Below are positions 34,086-45,400 of a DNA stretch of 64,000 nt, one piece after another (the stretch's first letter is position 1; each line of letters starts with the position of its first letter). Position numbers and translations under genes: made by a program. Source of the DNA: Siphonodentalium dalli (taxonomy: Eukaryota; Mollusca; Scaphopoda; Gadilida; Siphonodentaliidae). Location of the stretch: assembly GCA_032622095.1 (NCBI GenBank), contig CP136064.1:191321794-191385793 (forward strand), in the 5' to 3' direction. The notes beneath the pieces are model-generated. The model was not told the origin of the DNA and made no database searches. It was given only the letters and a program-made list of their open reading frames with translations.

Positions 34086-35038
34086 ACGATGAGCGATACC
34101 CTCCAGAGGCGTTATTTCGCTAAAATCCGATTCAGATTCTGGATTCAGATTACAGATTGGTCCCCGTACGACTTGGTTCGGCAAAAGAACAGACCAGAAA
34201 TTGGCAGAATCAGTAAACGAACAGACCGTAATCTCAATTTCGTGGTAATCCGATTGGGACACTGTCTGGAATCAGTACGGCTGACTCATGTTTAGACGTT
34301 TCCGGTTTGGTCGCAAAGACAGAAACTCGACGGAATACAACCGACTAAAATGCTTGATTTTAGATGTTCAGACTGTCGTACCATAATGGAATCTTGGTCG
34401 GATATGTTCAGGATATGTTAACAGTGCACAGGAAACTAACCAGAGTTATATAATGTCATACTTTGTTAGATTATAGCACAATTGAATCTAGAATTTTGTA
34501 TATTTTTGTGCAAAAATTCGCTCTCAAATCCGTTTTACAAGTGTTTTATCCTTTTAAAATTATAATCTTGCAGGTCATATATAATTCGTAATGTTTATCA
34601 AACAATAATCCGTAACCATTTGTCCATTCGGGTGTGTTGTATAGTAGAAAAAAGTATATTTTGGATGATCATCGACGAATTTTTGTGTACGGTTTAGATT
34701 GCAGCTAGTGTACGGTTGATCAGCATTTCATGTCCTAGTTGTGTACGGTTCAGACGTACTGTTTATTGGGTTTCTGTCAGTTCTTTGGCGTATATTCTAC
34801 AGAAAACCTGTCATTTTTAAGTTTATGAGTTAAAATTCATATATATAACAAATGAATGTTTGTTTTCCACAATGCATGCTATTATGAACTCGTTGTTGCT
34901 GTGATATTCCGCACAGGGAATGTGACCGTAACCACGTGGTCATGGTGCATATATTTTGGATAACAAAAATTAATTTGTTATATTTATAGTATAATGTGTT
35001 AGCTAAGCCTACAGTCGAATATTTGACACTACTTTCAG
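34086..35038 (+). other. Upstream region of the zinc-finger exon
   Basis: No gene seen. 'gtgtacggtt' recurs near 34,685, 34,711 and 34,741, and its complement 'aaccgtac' near 36,463 and 36,503. 'tgacactactttcag' ending at 35,038 is a good splice acceptor. Confidence 0.4.
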
Positions 35039-35046
35039 AATTCAAG

Positions 35047-35385
35047 ATGGAGAAATTCAAGTGCCACACGTGTAACATTGGATTCGACTCCTTCTCACAT
35101 AGTATAGAGCATTTTAAAGTGACTCATGGCGACAATATACTAAAGATTAGAAATCTAGAACTTAATATGATGACGGGGAAGATTGGCTACAGAACGCATA
35201 ATTTTAATGTTGTGCCGAATGTGGTCAGCAGTGAGGACAAAGTTATTAAGGTCGGATCGAGCGACCCCGGTGCATTGACCATTAACATATTACAAGTTGA
35301 CAGAGCCGACAATTCAACAAATATCGGTAATATAAATAGATGTACATTCAGCAGTCCGTTGAGCAAAAAGTTTTCTTACCTGTGA
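35047..35385 (+). CDS. C2H2 zinc-finger protein, N-terminal exon
   Basis: The ATG at 35,047 has a strong context (CAAGATGG) and follows an acceptor ending at 35,038, so a 5' UTR intron is likely. The frame gives 112 residues. A single C2H2 finger is visible at the start: Cys6, Cys9, His22, His27 in 'CHTCNIGFDSFSHSIEHF'. It continues 'LNMMTGKIGYRTHNFNV', which recalls N-termini of uncharacterised invertebrate proteins that begin with one such finger. The stop at 35,385 may not be the real end: 'ATCG' then GTAATA near 35,326 is a possible donor. Downstream exons are not identified; the gene at 40,060 could belong to the same family. Role unknown, presumably nucleic-acid binding. Confidence 0.6.
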   Translation: MEKFKCHTCNIGFDSFSHSIEHFKVTHGDNILKIRNLELNMMTGKIGYRTHNFNVVPNVVSSEDKVIKVGSSDPGALTINILQVDRADNSTNIGNINRCTFSSPLSKKFSYL

Positions 35386-35789
35386 ACAAAACGAAAACAA
35401 ACAGAACATGCGTGGACCAAAAATCCGAAAACATGAAACAAAACTGTAAAAAGATAACACATAAACTGCACGATATAGTGTTCTCTTAATCCGCAAAGCC
35501 ACGACAGGACCAAGGACCATACAATAGGCTATTTTTTTCTAGTAGAATACAAAACGTAGACAATTAAATAATGAGTTAAATTCATATTTGAAAACAATTG
35601 CATGGTCTGATATATAGTTTTAGTGTTCAAGATATTTTTAAACGTGTATAGTAAATTTAAACATGCATGCAGCATTTTAACATTTTCGGCTTTGTATTGG
35701 ACCCCTATAGTGGTCAGATACGACCGTAAGGATGGAGAGAACACTATACTCGTAAACAAACCGAAGATAAAAATCATAATAATCAACTA

Positions 35790-36299
35790 TTGGTCGCCCA
35801 GTAAAGGCTCGTCCACAGACCTGCGTAATGCATGCGTGTACACGTAAGGGTGCGTATATAATGGCTGATCGATGGGTCTATATACGGAGGGATCATCTAA
35901 GTGGTTAGCACTTGTCCTCCGATCCCTTTAAAATAGCCTATATATGTATTACATGTATTTTATATTAATGTATTATTTAGAGCAAATACAATATGTTTAA
36001 ACTACAGACGAGGTCTGTCAAGTGCGTCATGATTTTGTCAAACAATCAAATACTTTATTCTTTCACCCATTAAACAAATTGCACAAATAAGGAAGATGTT
36101 ATATAAATAGTCAAGCGGATAGTTAATTCATGTCACTGAACGGTCTTGACACCGTGCGTAATGCATATAGACCCATCAACCATACGCACCCTTACGCATG
36201 CACGCTTTACACAGGTACGTGGACCAGTCTTGAGATAGGCCTACATAATTATACATATATAATTATGGCCTACATAATTATACATATATAATTATGTAG
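35790..36299. repeat. Inverted repeat pair and AT palindromes
   Basis: 'gtaagggtgcgtatataat' and 'gatgggtctatata' (35,846-35,884) recur as reverse complement near 36,163-36,205 ('tatagacccatcaa', 'catacgcacccttac'). Just beyond, 'cataattatacatatataattatg' is present twice (36,243-36,267 and 36,271-36,296), each copy self-complementary. Looks like a small foldback element. Confidence 0.6.
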
Positions 36300-38020
36300 T
36301 AGATAAGCAATTTTATTGTTGCCGGAGTCCAAATCACGAACAAAACAATTAAATTTAGATTTGTCACATTTATTATTTATCCAACATCACGTGGTATATC
36401 TCACAGAGAACGATTTAAAAAGAAAATTAGGTTAGTATTTATCCACACGATTCTGAGATAAACCGTACACACAATCACAATCGTTGACATCTAAACCGTA
36501 CAATTTTTAACAACACCACCTGTTGAAAAACAGTCACTATATCACGAAAAATGTATATTAAAGACAAGTGAAACTTCGTATGTGTTAGAGAAGGTTCCTA
36601 GTTCGCGATGGATGTTTTATTTGTTGAATTGCTTTGCTGAAACATTGTGAATACAATCTTAGATGATTTATTTTTATCGATTTTTCCTTTTTTTCACTTT
36701 TAACTTGGCATAAACCACGATCGTATCGTCGTATGAAATCATTTTGCGAGCGACTTTCAGTGTACATAGAAACAAAATAATACAGAAACAACAACTGACT
36801 ACATTGTCAATCCAAAAATCAGCGCATAATGTATTTATTAAGCAAAAAAGTGTGCCTACCGCGACAACAACAATTCGAGCTCCGACGAAACCGGAAACGT
36901 CTAAACATGAGTCAGCCGTACTGATTCCAGACAGTGATTGGGATTCGGATTCCGATTACGGACTCAAATGTTCGTAATGTAAACAAACCGAGATTTCGCC
37001 ACCTCAGAGTTTAAAAACACAATAAAACTTAAGAATCCGTCTCTTGTGTACAAATTATTGCAGAATATAAACGATCTATATCAAAGAATTTTAAATGCGG
37101 AGACAAATTTGTTTTATTGAATGTAAACTGGGAGAATATCACTGAAATTAGCCAAATAATAACGCTATTGATAGTAACGCTGGGGGAGCACTTCGGTTGA
37201 TGGCGAATCATTGTTGATTGTCACTTTCATATGTCCATTTCATAATTCCATCCTTAAAATACCGCCCGAACCCATGTCGATTTCGAATTCGGCGGATACC
37301 TCACCATTGACCGAATTCATATGAACCTGCATGGATATGTCTTCTGCTGTGTTCGTTATTATAATGTTTCTTCTTATTCAAGAAATAGTAGGATTATATG
37401 GTATCGATGGATTATCAGATACACGTATGTACTATCATCTAGTCTTAAAGTTATAGCAATTTCATGTTTAACATGTTTTGTTTCGTTAAATGCAGTCGTT
37501 TTGCACAATAGTCTCTGTATAGACAACAGACACATGTTCTAGGGACGTGGCTAGAAGTTTCCTCAAATTTCCGGCCAACTGCACCCCCCCCCCCCCCACA
37601 TTGAACCAAACATCAATCTCACAGTTTCGCAGAATACAATTTGCTCCCCTTGGAAATATCCAATCTGACAAACACTAAGATTGGAAAATTACCAACTTTT
37701 ACTGGTTGAAAAAAATCAAACAATGAGAACAATGCCAACCTATATATGGTGTCAAATTAATGTCCAACTAATGTTGTGTCATGCATGAAATTTCCGACTG
37801 CTGGAATGTACCAAAGTTTAGTTTAGATATATTTATTTCAAATATATGTCAAATTTAGATAACACATGATATATAACACATACATTTGTTTATACATACA
37901 AGGAATTGGGGGACAAGTACTGACTCACTTAAGGGCACCCCCTCGCCCATATGTTATTACACTGAAAAAATAAATAATTAGTAATGGCAAAGCAACATGA
38001 CTACCAAAACAAGTTGAACA
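36300..38020. other. No gene supported
   Basis: A 77-codon frame (36,744-36,977) ending in aspartate/serine repeats (IPDSDWDSDSDYGL) is the only protein-like patch; it has no flanking splice support I trust. 37,585-37,600 is a C run. Otherwise AT-rich. Confidence 0.35.
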
Positions 38021-38052
38021 TATATGAGTCAATATCAATTTTGGTCAAAATT
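38021..38052 (+). repeat. 32-bp perfect inverted repeat, left copy
   Basis: 'tatatgagtcaatatcaatt' and the next 12 bases are exactly complementary to 44,196-44,227, 6.2 kb away, enclosing the repeat-rich gene and its flanking arrays. Confidence 0.85.
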
Positions 38053-38969
38053 TATGTCCTCGGTGGATGATGAGTGCACAATGCAACGTGCGGATCCCAA
38101 CTATAGTTCCTAGTGTGCATCTCCATCACTGCCATCACATGCAAACACAAATAAGCGTGATGTTCGGGTATATATGTATGTAATGGGCTCATTAATGGCC
38201 AGATTTGACCAAAATGGCCTGTCCCCAGGAAAAATTTACAGGCTAAAATCGAAATTTCGATATATTAACTACATGCCACCGAGAAAATCCTCTGGCATAT
38301 CATTAGTTTAGTTCTTGATATGAACTACTGTCACATATACACCACCCAAGATTGAACTTAACTAAGTGAAAATTGCTCAGAAACTTTGTACCTCAGCATT
38401 TTGTCTCTCATGTAACGAAGTGCTATTTACTTGACATAATGACGTATCCCTGATATTTATAATCTCCGTATTTTGTGCTCCGTGACGCTGTGTATGTCAC
38501 AATATCAGAAACGCATGTCGTCTGAATCAAAAAACAACTTGCGATAACACAATTATATAATAGGTAGGTTGACCCCCTCGCGTACTTTTAAAAGTCGTCT
38601 TTTAAATAACGCATGTTTGTTCGCTATAACATATGTATAATTATGTTTCAAATAAATGTTTCGGAAGCCACTGTGGTGTATTTTATACTTCCCTATTTTC
38701 GCCATACTGGAGGGAGAACTCACTGAATGCCGTGACCAGAATGGTCTGTACATCTCTACTGTAACGTTCTCTGTTGTAACAAGCCAAAACGTTACAGGAG
38801 AGACCAATACTGTAACGAAAGGGGAAGGATGCTGTTTACAGAGGCTGTTTGTGCGTGAACACATGCAACACCAAGCTGAAATATCTAGAGGGTGTAACTG
38901 GGGTCTTGTTCTTCTTTCAGATTACAAAATGTGTTTGATTTGGAAAATATTATCATTTTCGTGCGTCGA
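38053..38969. other. No gene supported; TGTAAC-rich end
   Basis: The 119-codon frame starting at 38,656 has no recognisable domain. TGTAAC or GTTACA occurs several times between 38,760 and 38,820, leading into the array that follows. Confidence 0.35.
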
Positions 38970-40110
38970 TGTTTTGAATTTTCGTTACATGAAAGATATG
39001 TTTATGTTACATTAAAGATGTTCTTATGTGGTAAGTCGATTTTGCATTTCATGTGATTGTTATGAAACCATGATAGCCGGGAGAAAACATCAATTATAAC
39101 GAGACTGTTACTTTTTATTAGTTATTCCTTCGGTTGCAACATGATTCCGTGTTCGATCTAACTCAAATCGAGTGGCCGTTACAGTAAATACAACAATTGT
39201 TATCCAGAGGACATGCCTGTGGCATTTAATAATTTTTCTCTTTTCTTTGCCGCGGAAATATATCACACGATATACATACTATTTAATTGGTTATGTTTGT
39301 CTTTCAACTCGAACTATTTTTCTGGTTTGGATAATAGTAACCTTTCTAGTGTTAAATTTGGGAAATTAGTGTTACACGAGGGATATATGTATGTTATAGT
39401 AAGGATATTGATACGTTGGGAGTTGATTAGGCGTTAGGGGGACGTCTTTTAAACAATATGGCCATGGGGTAAAATGTATTATAATGAGTTCGCTAAGTTA
39501 TAATAATCACGCGTGCCAATTCCTTCACGATATCATGTACGCTCTTCTGAAAGCATGTGTCCGTTACATTAAATACATCCAATGCTATGTGTACGATCTG
39601 CCTGAGTTTCCTGATGACTCAAAGTTTCCAGTGTGCCGGGAAATATATCACATTCATGATGTGCCAATGATTGGGCAATACTTTATTTATCATTCACCTA
39701 GCAATAGTTCTCTGATTTTAAAAATATTACGTTTTTTAGCGTTGAGGTTTTGGCTTTATTGTTACACGAAAGATATTATTAAGTATAGTTTAAGTATGTT
39801 CGTGTATGTTATGTCGATATTTTGTTTCAGGGAAGGCTTCCGAACTACGACAGTAGGAAGTAAATATATATTATAATGCTTTTCGTTAGTTATATTAGTC
39901 GTGTGTGTTCATTGTGTGCACGATCGAACACAACTTGAGTGGTTGTTACAGAAATACAGCCAGAGTTATTGGAAGGAAATGTTCTTGTAAATTGTTACAA
40001 CATATTGTCCCATATAGAAATGAATTGTGTCACGAACATTGGAAACAGTTAGCGGAACTATGAGGATTCATCAATTGAAGTCGGTTACACCACTGAACAT
40101 TTCTTTCAGA
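38970..40110 (+). repeat. Degenerate ~390-bp tandem array N (TGTAAC/GTTACA-rich)
   Basis: Two alternating motifs repeat: 'gttaca(c/t)gaaagatat' near 38,983, 39,371 and 39,764, and 'cgttacagtaaatacaacaa'-like near 39,178, 39,561 and 39,945. 'cgg(a/g)aaatatatcaca' follows the second motif in two units. Open frames of 65-130 codons here are probably fortuitous. Confidence 0.6.
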
Positions 40111-42550
40111 GATACTAGCTGTGAATGTGACAGTGAGAGTGGTAATGGTAAGGGTCGTGCATTTAAAACTGCTAATTTTGAAAGCCAGATGAGCGAGACA
40201 GGTGGTAAAGGGGAACAGGATGCAGAAGTTTGTGTTGAAGATAGGGGTGAATCAGTAAGAGTTGCCCCTTGCGTTGAAGTTATTTGTGAGAACGTAGTTC
40301 CGAATAAGATATATGTGATTGATGAGAACGACAAAGTTGCCGAGAATGTAGTTGTGCAAGTTGCAAAGAAATTCGAAAAGCGTATTGTGGCTCGGAGGAA
40401 TGTGAAACGGTGTGTAAAGAGAACAAGTAATGTGAGAGGTGAATATGGGGCGCCATCCCTGCAAATATTCGTTTTCGGAGATATCTCCTTGGATCCAAGC
40501 AGATATCTGCTCGCATTATGGAGATATCTCTTCGGTTTCCAAGAGATATCTGCTTGGAATATGGAGATATCTCCTCGGAAATATTTTCAAGGAGATATCA
40601 CCTTGAAACCGAGGATATATCTCCATAATGCGAGCAGATATCTGCTTGGATCCAATGAGATATCTCCTTGGACCCAAGCAGATATCTGCTCGCATTATGG
40701 AGACATCTCCTTGAAATATGTTCAAGGAGATATCTCCTTGGATCCAAGCAGATATCTGCTCGCATTATGGAGATATCCGCTTGAAAAATATTTCAAGGAG
40801 ATATCTCCATATTCCGAGCAGATATCTGCTTGGATGTATTTCGAAAAAATGGATAAAAACGTATATGTACTGACTACTGTGGAGAAATCATTAATATTTC
40901 ATGGCCGCGGTTTTCCAAGGAGATATCTCCATAATCCAAGCAGATATCTGCTTGGAATATTTTCAAGGAAATATCTGCTTGGAATATGGAGATATCTCGT
41001 TGGGTCCAAGGAGATATCTCGTTGAAAACTATTTCAAGGAGATATCTCCATAATCCGAGCAGATATCTTCTTGGATTATGGAGATATCTCCTCGGTTTCA
41101 AGGAGATGTCTCGTTGGAAATATTTCAAGCAAATATCTCGTAGTTACGATAAGATATCTTCTAGGATCGAAGTAGATATCTCCATAATCCAAGCAGATAT
41201 CTCCTTGGATCCAAGCAGATATCTCCATAATGGACCATATTCCAAGCAGATATCTGCTAGGAATTGCAATTCCAAGGAAATATCTCCACGAAACCGAGGA
41301 GATATCTCCGAATTACGAGGAGATATCTCCGAAAACGAATATTTGCAGGGATGGCGCCCCATAGGCGAAGGCATATGTGATGGAAGTAGGATTGCAAGGG
41401 GTGAAGAGATACGCGAAGAGGTTGAGCAAGGTGGTAGCGTGGTTAATGAATGTTGTGAGTCGAGCGGTGTGCTGGTAGATGTGGGGATTGAGTGTGAGAA
41501 GATGGAGGTTGAGGAACGAGGTAGCGTGGTTAATGAATGTTGTGAGTCGAGTGGACGTGTGCTGGTAGATGTGGCTGTGAGGGATCGGGAGATATGCGAG
41601 GAGACATGTGAGGAGATAGTGGATGAACAAGGTGGTAGCGTGGTTAATGAATGTTCTGAGTCGAGTGGTGTGCTGGTAGATGTGGTTGTGGTGAGTCGGG
41701 AGATATGTGAGGAGATGGAGGCTGAGGAATGTGCTAGCGTGGTTAATGCATGTTGTGAGTCGAGCGATGTGGTCGTTGAGGGTGAGGAGATATGCACGAT
41801 TGCGGAGGCAGATCCAGTTTGTAGCGAGATTAGCGCGTTTGAGTTTGATGTTGCAGCGGAAGTGATTGTGGGTGGTGAGGAGATATGTGAGCAGGTGGAG
41901 GTCGAGCAAGGTAGCGTGGTCAGTGAAAGTTGTGAGCAGAGTGGTGTGCGCGTCGATGTGACTGTTGTTGATGACGATATAGTTGATGGAAGCTGGGTTG
42001 AACACGATTATTGCAAGAATTATGAGTCGAGCATGCACCAAGGTTCACATGTAGAGGTTGCCGCGGAAATACGGGGCGAGCAGATATGTAAGAAGACGGT
42101 GATTGAGCAAGGTGGTATATCGTGGTTAATGAATGCGGCGTGCAGGATCCTGGTGTAGTTTTTGGAGATGGGGAGATATGCGAGGAGATGAAGGCTGAGA
42201 AAGGTAGAGGCGTGGTTGTAGAGGTAGGTCCGATGAGTGAGTTTTGTGCGAATGGATCGCAGATAGCATGATTCCTGGTGTGGATAAGTACGTACTGGTT
42301 GAGTATCAGAAATCCATATACCCTGGTATTGTAGAAGAAATGTCTGAGCGTGAATTGCTTGTTAAATGCATGAAACGCGTTGGCGTTAAATAATCTAACT
42401 GCTTTTGCTGGCCGAAAAAATGTAATGACTTCTTGGTATGATTATGATGAAGTGATCTCGTTTATTCCAGATCCACAACTGATCGAGGGGTCTCATTCAC
42501 ATTTCGCCCTGTTGGGGAATGTGCGTGGCCCGAGACTCGGCGATGAGTAA
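40060..42550 (+). pseudogene. Repeat-rich gene, decayed and interrupted by GATATC element
   Basis: The 5' part (40,060-40,443) encodes MRIHQLKSVTPLNISFRDT and then an acidic to basic, mixed-charge segment. An inserted element follows. From 41,364 the frame encodes diverged repeats of about 30-38 residues with the core GSVVNECCESSGVLVDV (DNA units near 41,433, 41,521, 41,633 and 41,734) separated by acidic EICEEME-type linkers, so an acidic Cys-rich repeat protein. Near 42,115 a frameshift occurs, but the repeats continue in the next frame. From 42,268 a different domain is visible: KYVLVEYQKSIYPGIVEEM, a TAA stop at 42,391, then shifted pieces NCFCWPKK and WYDYDEVISFIPDPQLIEG. From memory, this order (V..Y....PG.V ... 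WP ... WY...DV...IP.P) is a C-terminal domain of uncharacterised invertebrate proteins. At least three breaks make it a pseudogene. Confidence 0.6.
40444..41363. mobile_element. TIR element built of phased GATATC palindromes
   Basis: Perfect 45-bp inverted ends (TATGGGGCGCCATCCCTGCA.. and its complement) bound 920 bp; a TA duplication is possible at the edges. The interior is a chain of palindromes: GGAGATATCTCC, AGCAGATATCTGCT, TTGGATCCAA. In the left block GATATC (or a one-base variant) starts at 40,480, 40,502, 40,523, 40,545, 40,566, 40,594, 40,614, 40,637, 40,659, 40,681, 40,702, 40,729, 40,751, 40,772, 40,800 and 40,821. An 80-bp non-palindromic spacer (40,835-40,915) follows, then another block to 41,327. 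Long frames exist on both strands because the repeat lacks stops. Not recognised as any known family. Confidence 0.9.
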
Positions 42551-42613
42551 ACTGTTTTAAAAGTTATCATTACTTCACCTCACTAATATACTTTTTTTAT
42601 ATGTGAATATAAT

Positions 42614-42665
42614 CACAGGTCCCCAGAACAACAATTGTGGTCAATTTTTGTTCTGGGGACCTGTG
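42614..42665. repeat. 18-bp perfect hairpin
   Basis: CACAGGTCCCCAGAACAA pairs with TTGTTCTGGGGACCTGTG across a 16-base loop. It lies just downstream of the decayed gene. Could be a small foldback element or a transcript hairpin. Confidence 0.8.
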
Positions 42666-43239
42666 CATATAATGAAGGTGGAATTCCTGCTTGTAATGAT
42701 GAATTCGAGCAACGTGCATCTGGATAGCTTATCTAACACCAGGAACATGTACTTATATTTGTGAAACACGGACATGCACTTGTTTTAATTTATCTCAACC
42801 GAGCACAAAGCTAAACGAGACAGGTATATACGAAAGGGATTCAAATATACAATGTGTGCTAATTTACATGTATCCGGATAATTCGATAGCATATCCATGT
42901 CGTACGTTACTCGAATCTATCACAATAGTTTAACCTACACACAATATTCTTTATCCTTACATATTGTCCAGTACGCGGGCACCGCTTCACCACATAGTTG
43001 TATTATAATTAAACACAAACGAATGTTAGTGTACGTTCATATTATTTCATCTGATAAAGCAAAGGATAGAGTGTTCACCCGACTATAACCAATGTCAATC
43101 GTGTAACGACAATTTATTTACTATGGTATTCAGTTAACAATATTCGTTATACCATATGTGTACTAAATGTGTAAAAAACAGTTGGGCATTTATTATGAAA
43201 AGAAATTCCACAAATTGAACCTCGTTTTATATTATAGCC
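42666..43239. other. No feature seen
   Basis: AT-rich sequence with one 63-codon frame lacking any motif. Confidence 0.4.
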
Positions 43240-43830
43240 TGTATATATGCTATGCGCCTTTTTTGTCAATCGTGTAATCTTTACTGTAACGCACATCATA
43301 TATTGATATAGAAATACGCGTCAGAAAACATCATTAGGTATTTGGGACATAAATTCTCGCGAGAATCGCCATAATATTGAATTTGCACTGATGCCAGTAC
43401 ATGATTATGATACCTAGATGTATACAAATGACATTTCGCATATGACTGTGTCAGTTGTGTAACGTTGTGGTCCTTACTGTAACAAAGCAATTTCCTACAT
43501 CGTATACCAAACATCAGATATCTTGATTGTGAAGTTCGTCGCTGTATTTTATTTATGAATAACAGGTTTTATCATCTTGTTAGCATATTTCGTAACTCTG
43601 GATTTCGACATGACTTTTATACAGCAATTTATCAGAAATTGTCCACCCCGTAGCAAATATGTGTATTTCGTGTTGCGCTGAAGTCCTTCGTGTAACACAT
43701 ATTATTTTGTCATCTATAAATGAAACGTTATATATTTCAATTCCAGTTTTGTTCAATATTTGGTGGACAAGTAGTGTCCAATTCAATATTATGTTAGAAA
43801 GTGTGTGACATTTAATTATCTTCATTTAAT
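43240..43830 (-). repeat. Array N, inverted copy
   Basis: The array motifs occur in reverse complement: 'ctttactgtaacg' (43,268), 'gtgtaacg' (43,455), 'ccttactgtaac' (43,471), 'ccttcgtgtaac' (43,687). It flanks the decayed gene on its far side, opposite in orientation to 38,970-40,110. Confidence 0.5.
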
Positions 43831-44841
43831 AAAGTTTAATGTTGTGTTGAAATTAAATTTTTCTGAGAAAAATGTGTTCCATTGTGGCCCCCATTGAAAA
43901 CAAGCTATACAAAGGGTAAATGTTTTCTCGATCTATGCATTACCGGTCAATGCTCAATTCGGATCAAAAAGTACTCAAATATCTCTATTCTGAAAAATGA
44001 TATACAAGATGATAATACTGTTACAGAAGAGACATAATTTCCAGACATCCACCATTCATAGCATCATAAAATATCAGTGCTGGATGTTTAAGCTCGAACT
44101 TCAGTCGTTTCTTCCAGTCCAATAGCTATATATCTCGAAATGATAACAACTTTCCCCATTATCGGAACTAACAAAATGCCATGTGGCATATCTGTAATTT
44201 TGACCAAAATTGATATTGACTCATATACAGATCACTGGACACCCCCTCTCCCGAGTTAGTCATAAGTTTGTATATGTATTTATTTAAAATCGGGTTTGTT
44301 TGTTGCGTTTGTTGGCTTGTACGTATCATTATTTGAAACAGTTAGTCAAAATAATCCTGATTTTCCTCACGTATGAATGACTGCAAAGCTTAGCAAATTG
44401 TACCAAAGTTCGGGGTGGGGGTCGAGACACACAATCAACCCCTGTCGTCACGTCCCTGTTCAACTGACAAGTTTCGTGTGTTCTTCACAACATCTTCGGA
44501 ATTTGATTCAGGAGGCCTTGAGCTGTCATGTTTAGATATGCTTGCCATCATCAATAAACACACTTTAACTTGAAAAAAAGATGCGATTAAGTCGGATTGG
44601 CAGCAAATTATGTGCCGTGTATATACACATAGAAGAAAAGCATGACTTTCACAACAAACATGCACTTTATAAATATAAGATACAAATGATACTTGTGTCA
44701 AATACATGAGCCATGTTTGACGCTGGGAGAGAGTTTCGGAGACCACGTGGATTTCAAAATCTGACCTAGAATCGGGAATTAGCCCCGCCCCCGTAATCGG
44801 CTTCGGATTCTCAATCCGGATTTTAGCGAAATTACGACTCT
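43831..44841. other. No gene; right copy of 32-bp inverted repeat
   Basis: 44,196-44,227 is the exact reverse complement of 38,021-38,052. A 103-codon minus-strand frame (44,746-44,435) has no motif I recognise. Otherwise nothing supported. Confidence 0.45.
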
Positions 44842-45400
44842 GTGACTTTTTCCAGAAATTAACGATTTTGGTAAAGCGAGCCCTGTGGCTATGTCCTAGC
44901 CTATTTGCCCATATTGTTGGGGTTAAAATTACTGCAACATACCTTACTTCTACATGATATGAAAAAAAATGTTGGTTAATTTAGATTTTCCTGCCATTTG
45001 GAGCCAAAATATTTATTTTTTGCTGAAAAATCGCACTTTTTCACAAAAATATAATTTTTCGAACATTTTCATTCAAATGGATATTGTTATAATGCCCAAA
45101 TATTTAATTCTTATGGTGATGCAGTTATTTGCAAAGCATATGCAGAAAGAAGTTAACAGAAATTTAGAACAATTTGCGAAATAATGGATTTTAGCTACAC
45201 CTCCCCCAAACACGTTTTTGGTCGAAATATTACATATTTTTGTTCAGAACTTTACCAAACTTCCCAATTGATCATACTGGGACCCAACATAATTCTTTTG
45301 CTGAAAATTGAGCCCGGGGACATTGCTTAAGTGATTAAAAACGTGTTCAGTCTTCCAGACCCCAAATTACAACAACGCATTTTATTTGATATTACATACA
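44842..45400 (+). repeat. Repeat H, copy 2
   Basis: Same strand as copy 1 ('tccagaaattaacgattttg', 'cccaaacacgtttttggtcg', 'cagaccccaaattacaacaa'). With copy 3 it forms an inverted pair around the ~187-bp array. Confidence 0.8.

Noticed and set aside
34086-34300. 68-codon frame upstream of the zinc-finger exon
   Set aside because: Short, with a competing antisense frame; its DNA resembles a sequence near 44,790 and is probably repeat-derived.
39172-39876. Hydrophobic frames that could suggest membrane proteins
   Set aside because: AT-rich degenerate array N gives similar Ile/Tyr/Phe-rich frames in each unit without conserved protein sequence.
40516-42041. Minus-strand frames up to 242 codons opposite the repeat-rich gene
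   Set aside because: They mirror the palindromic element and the coding repeats; the plus strand has the recognisable domain.
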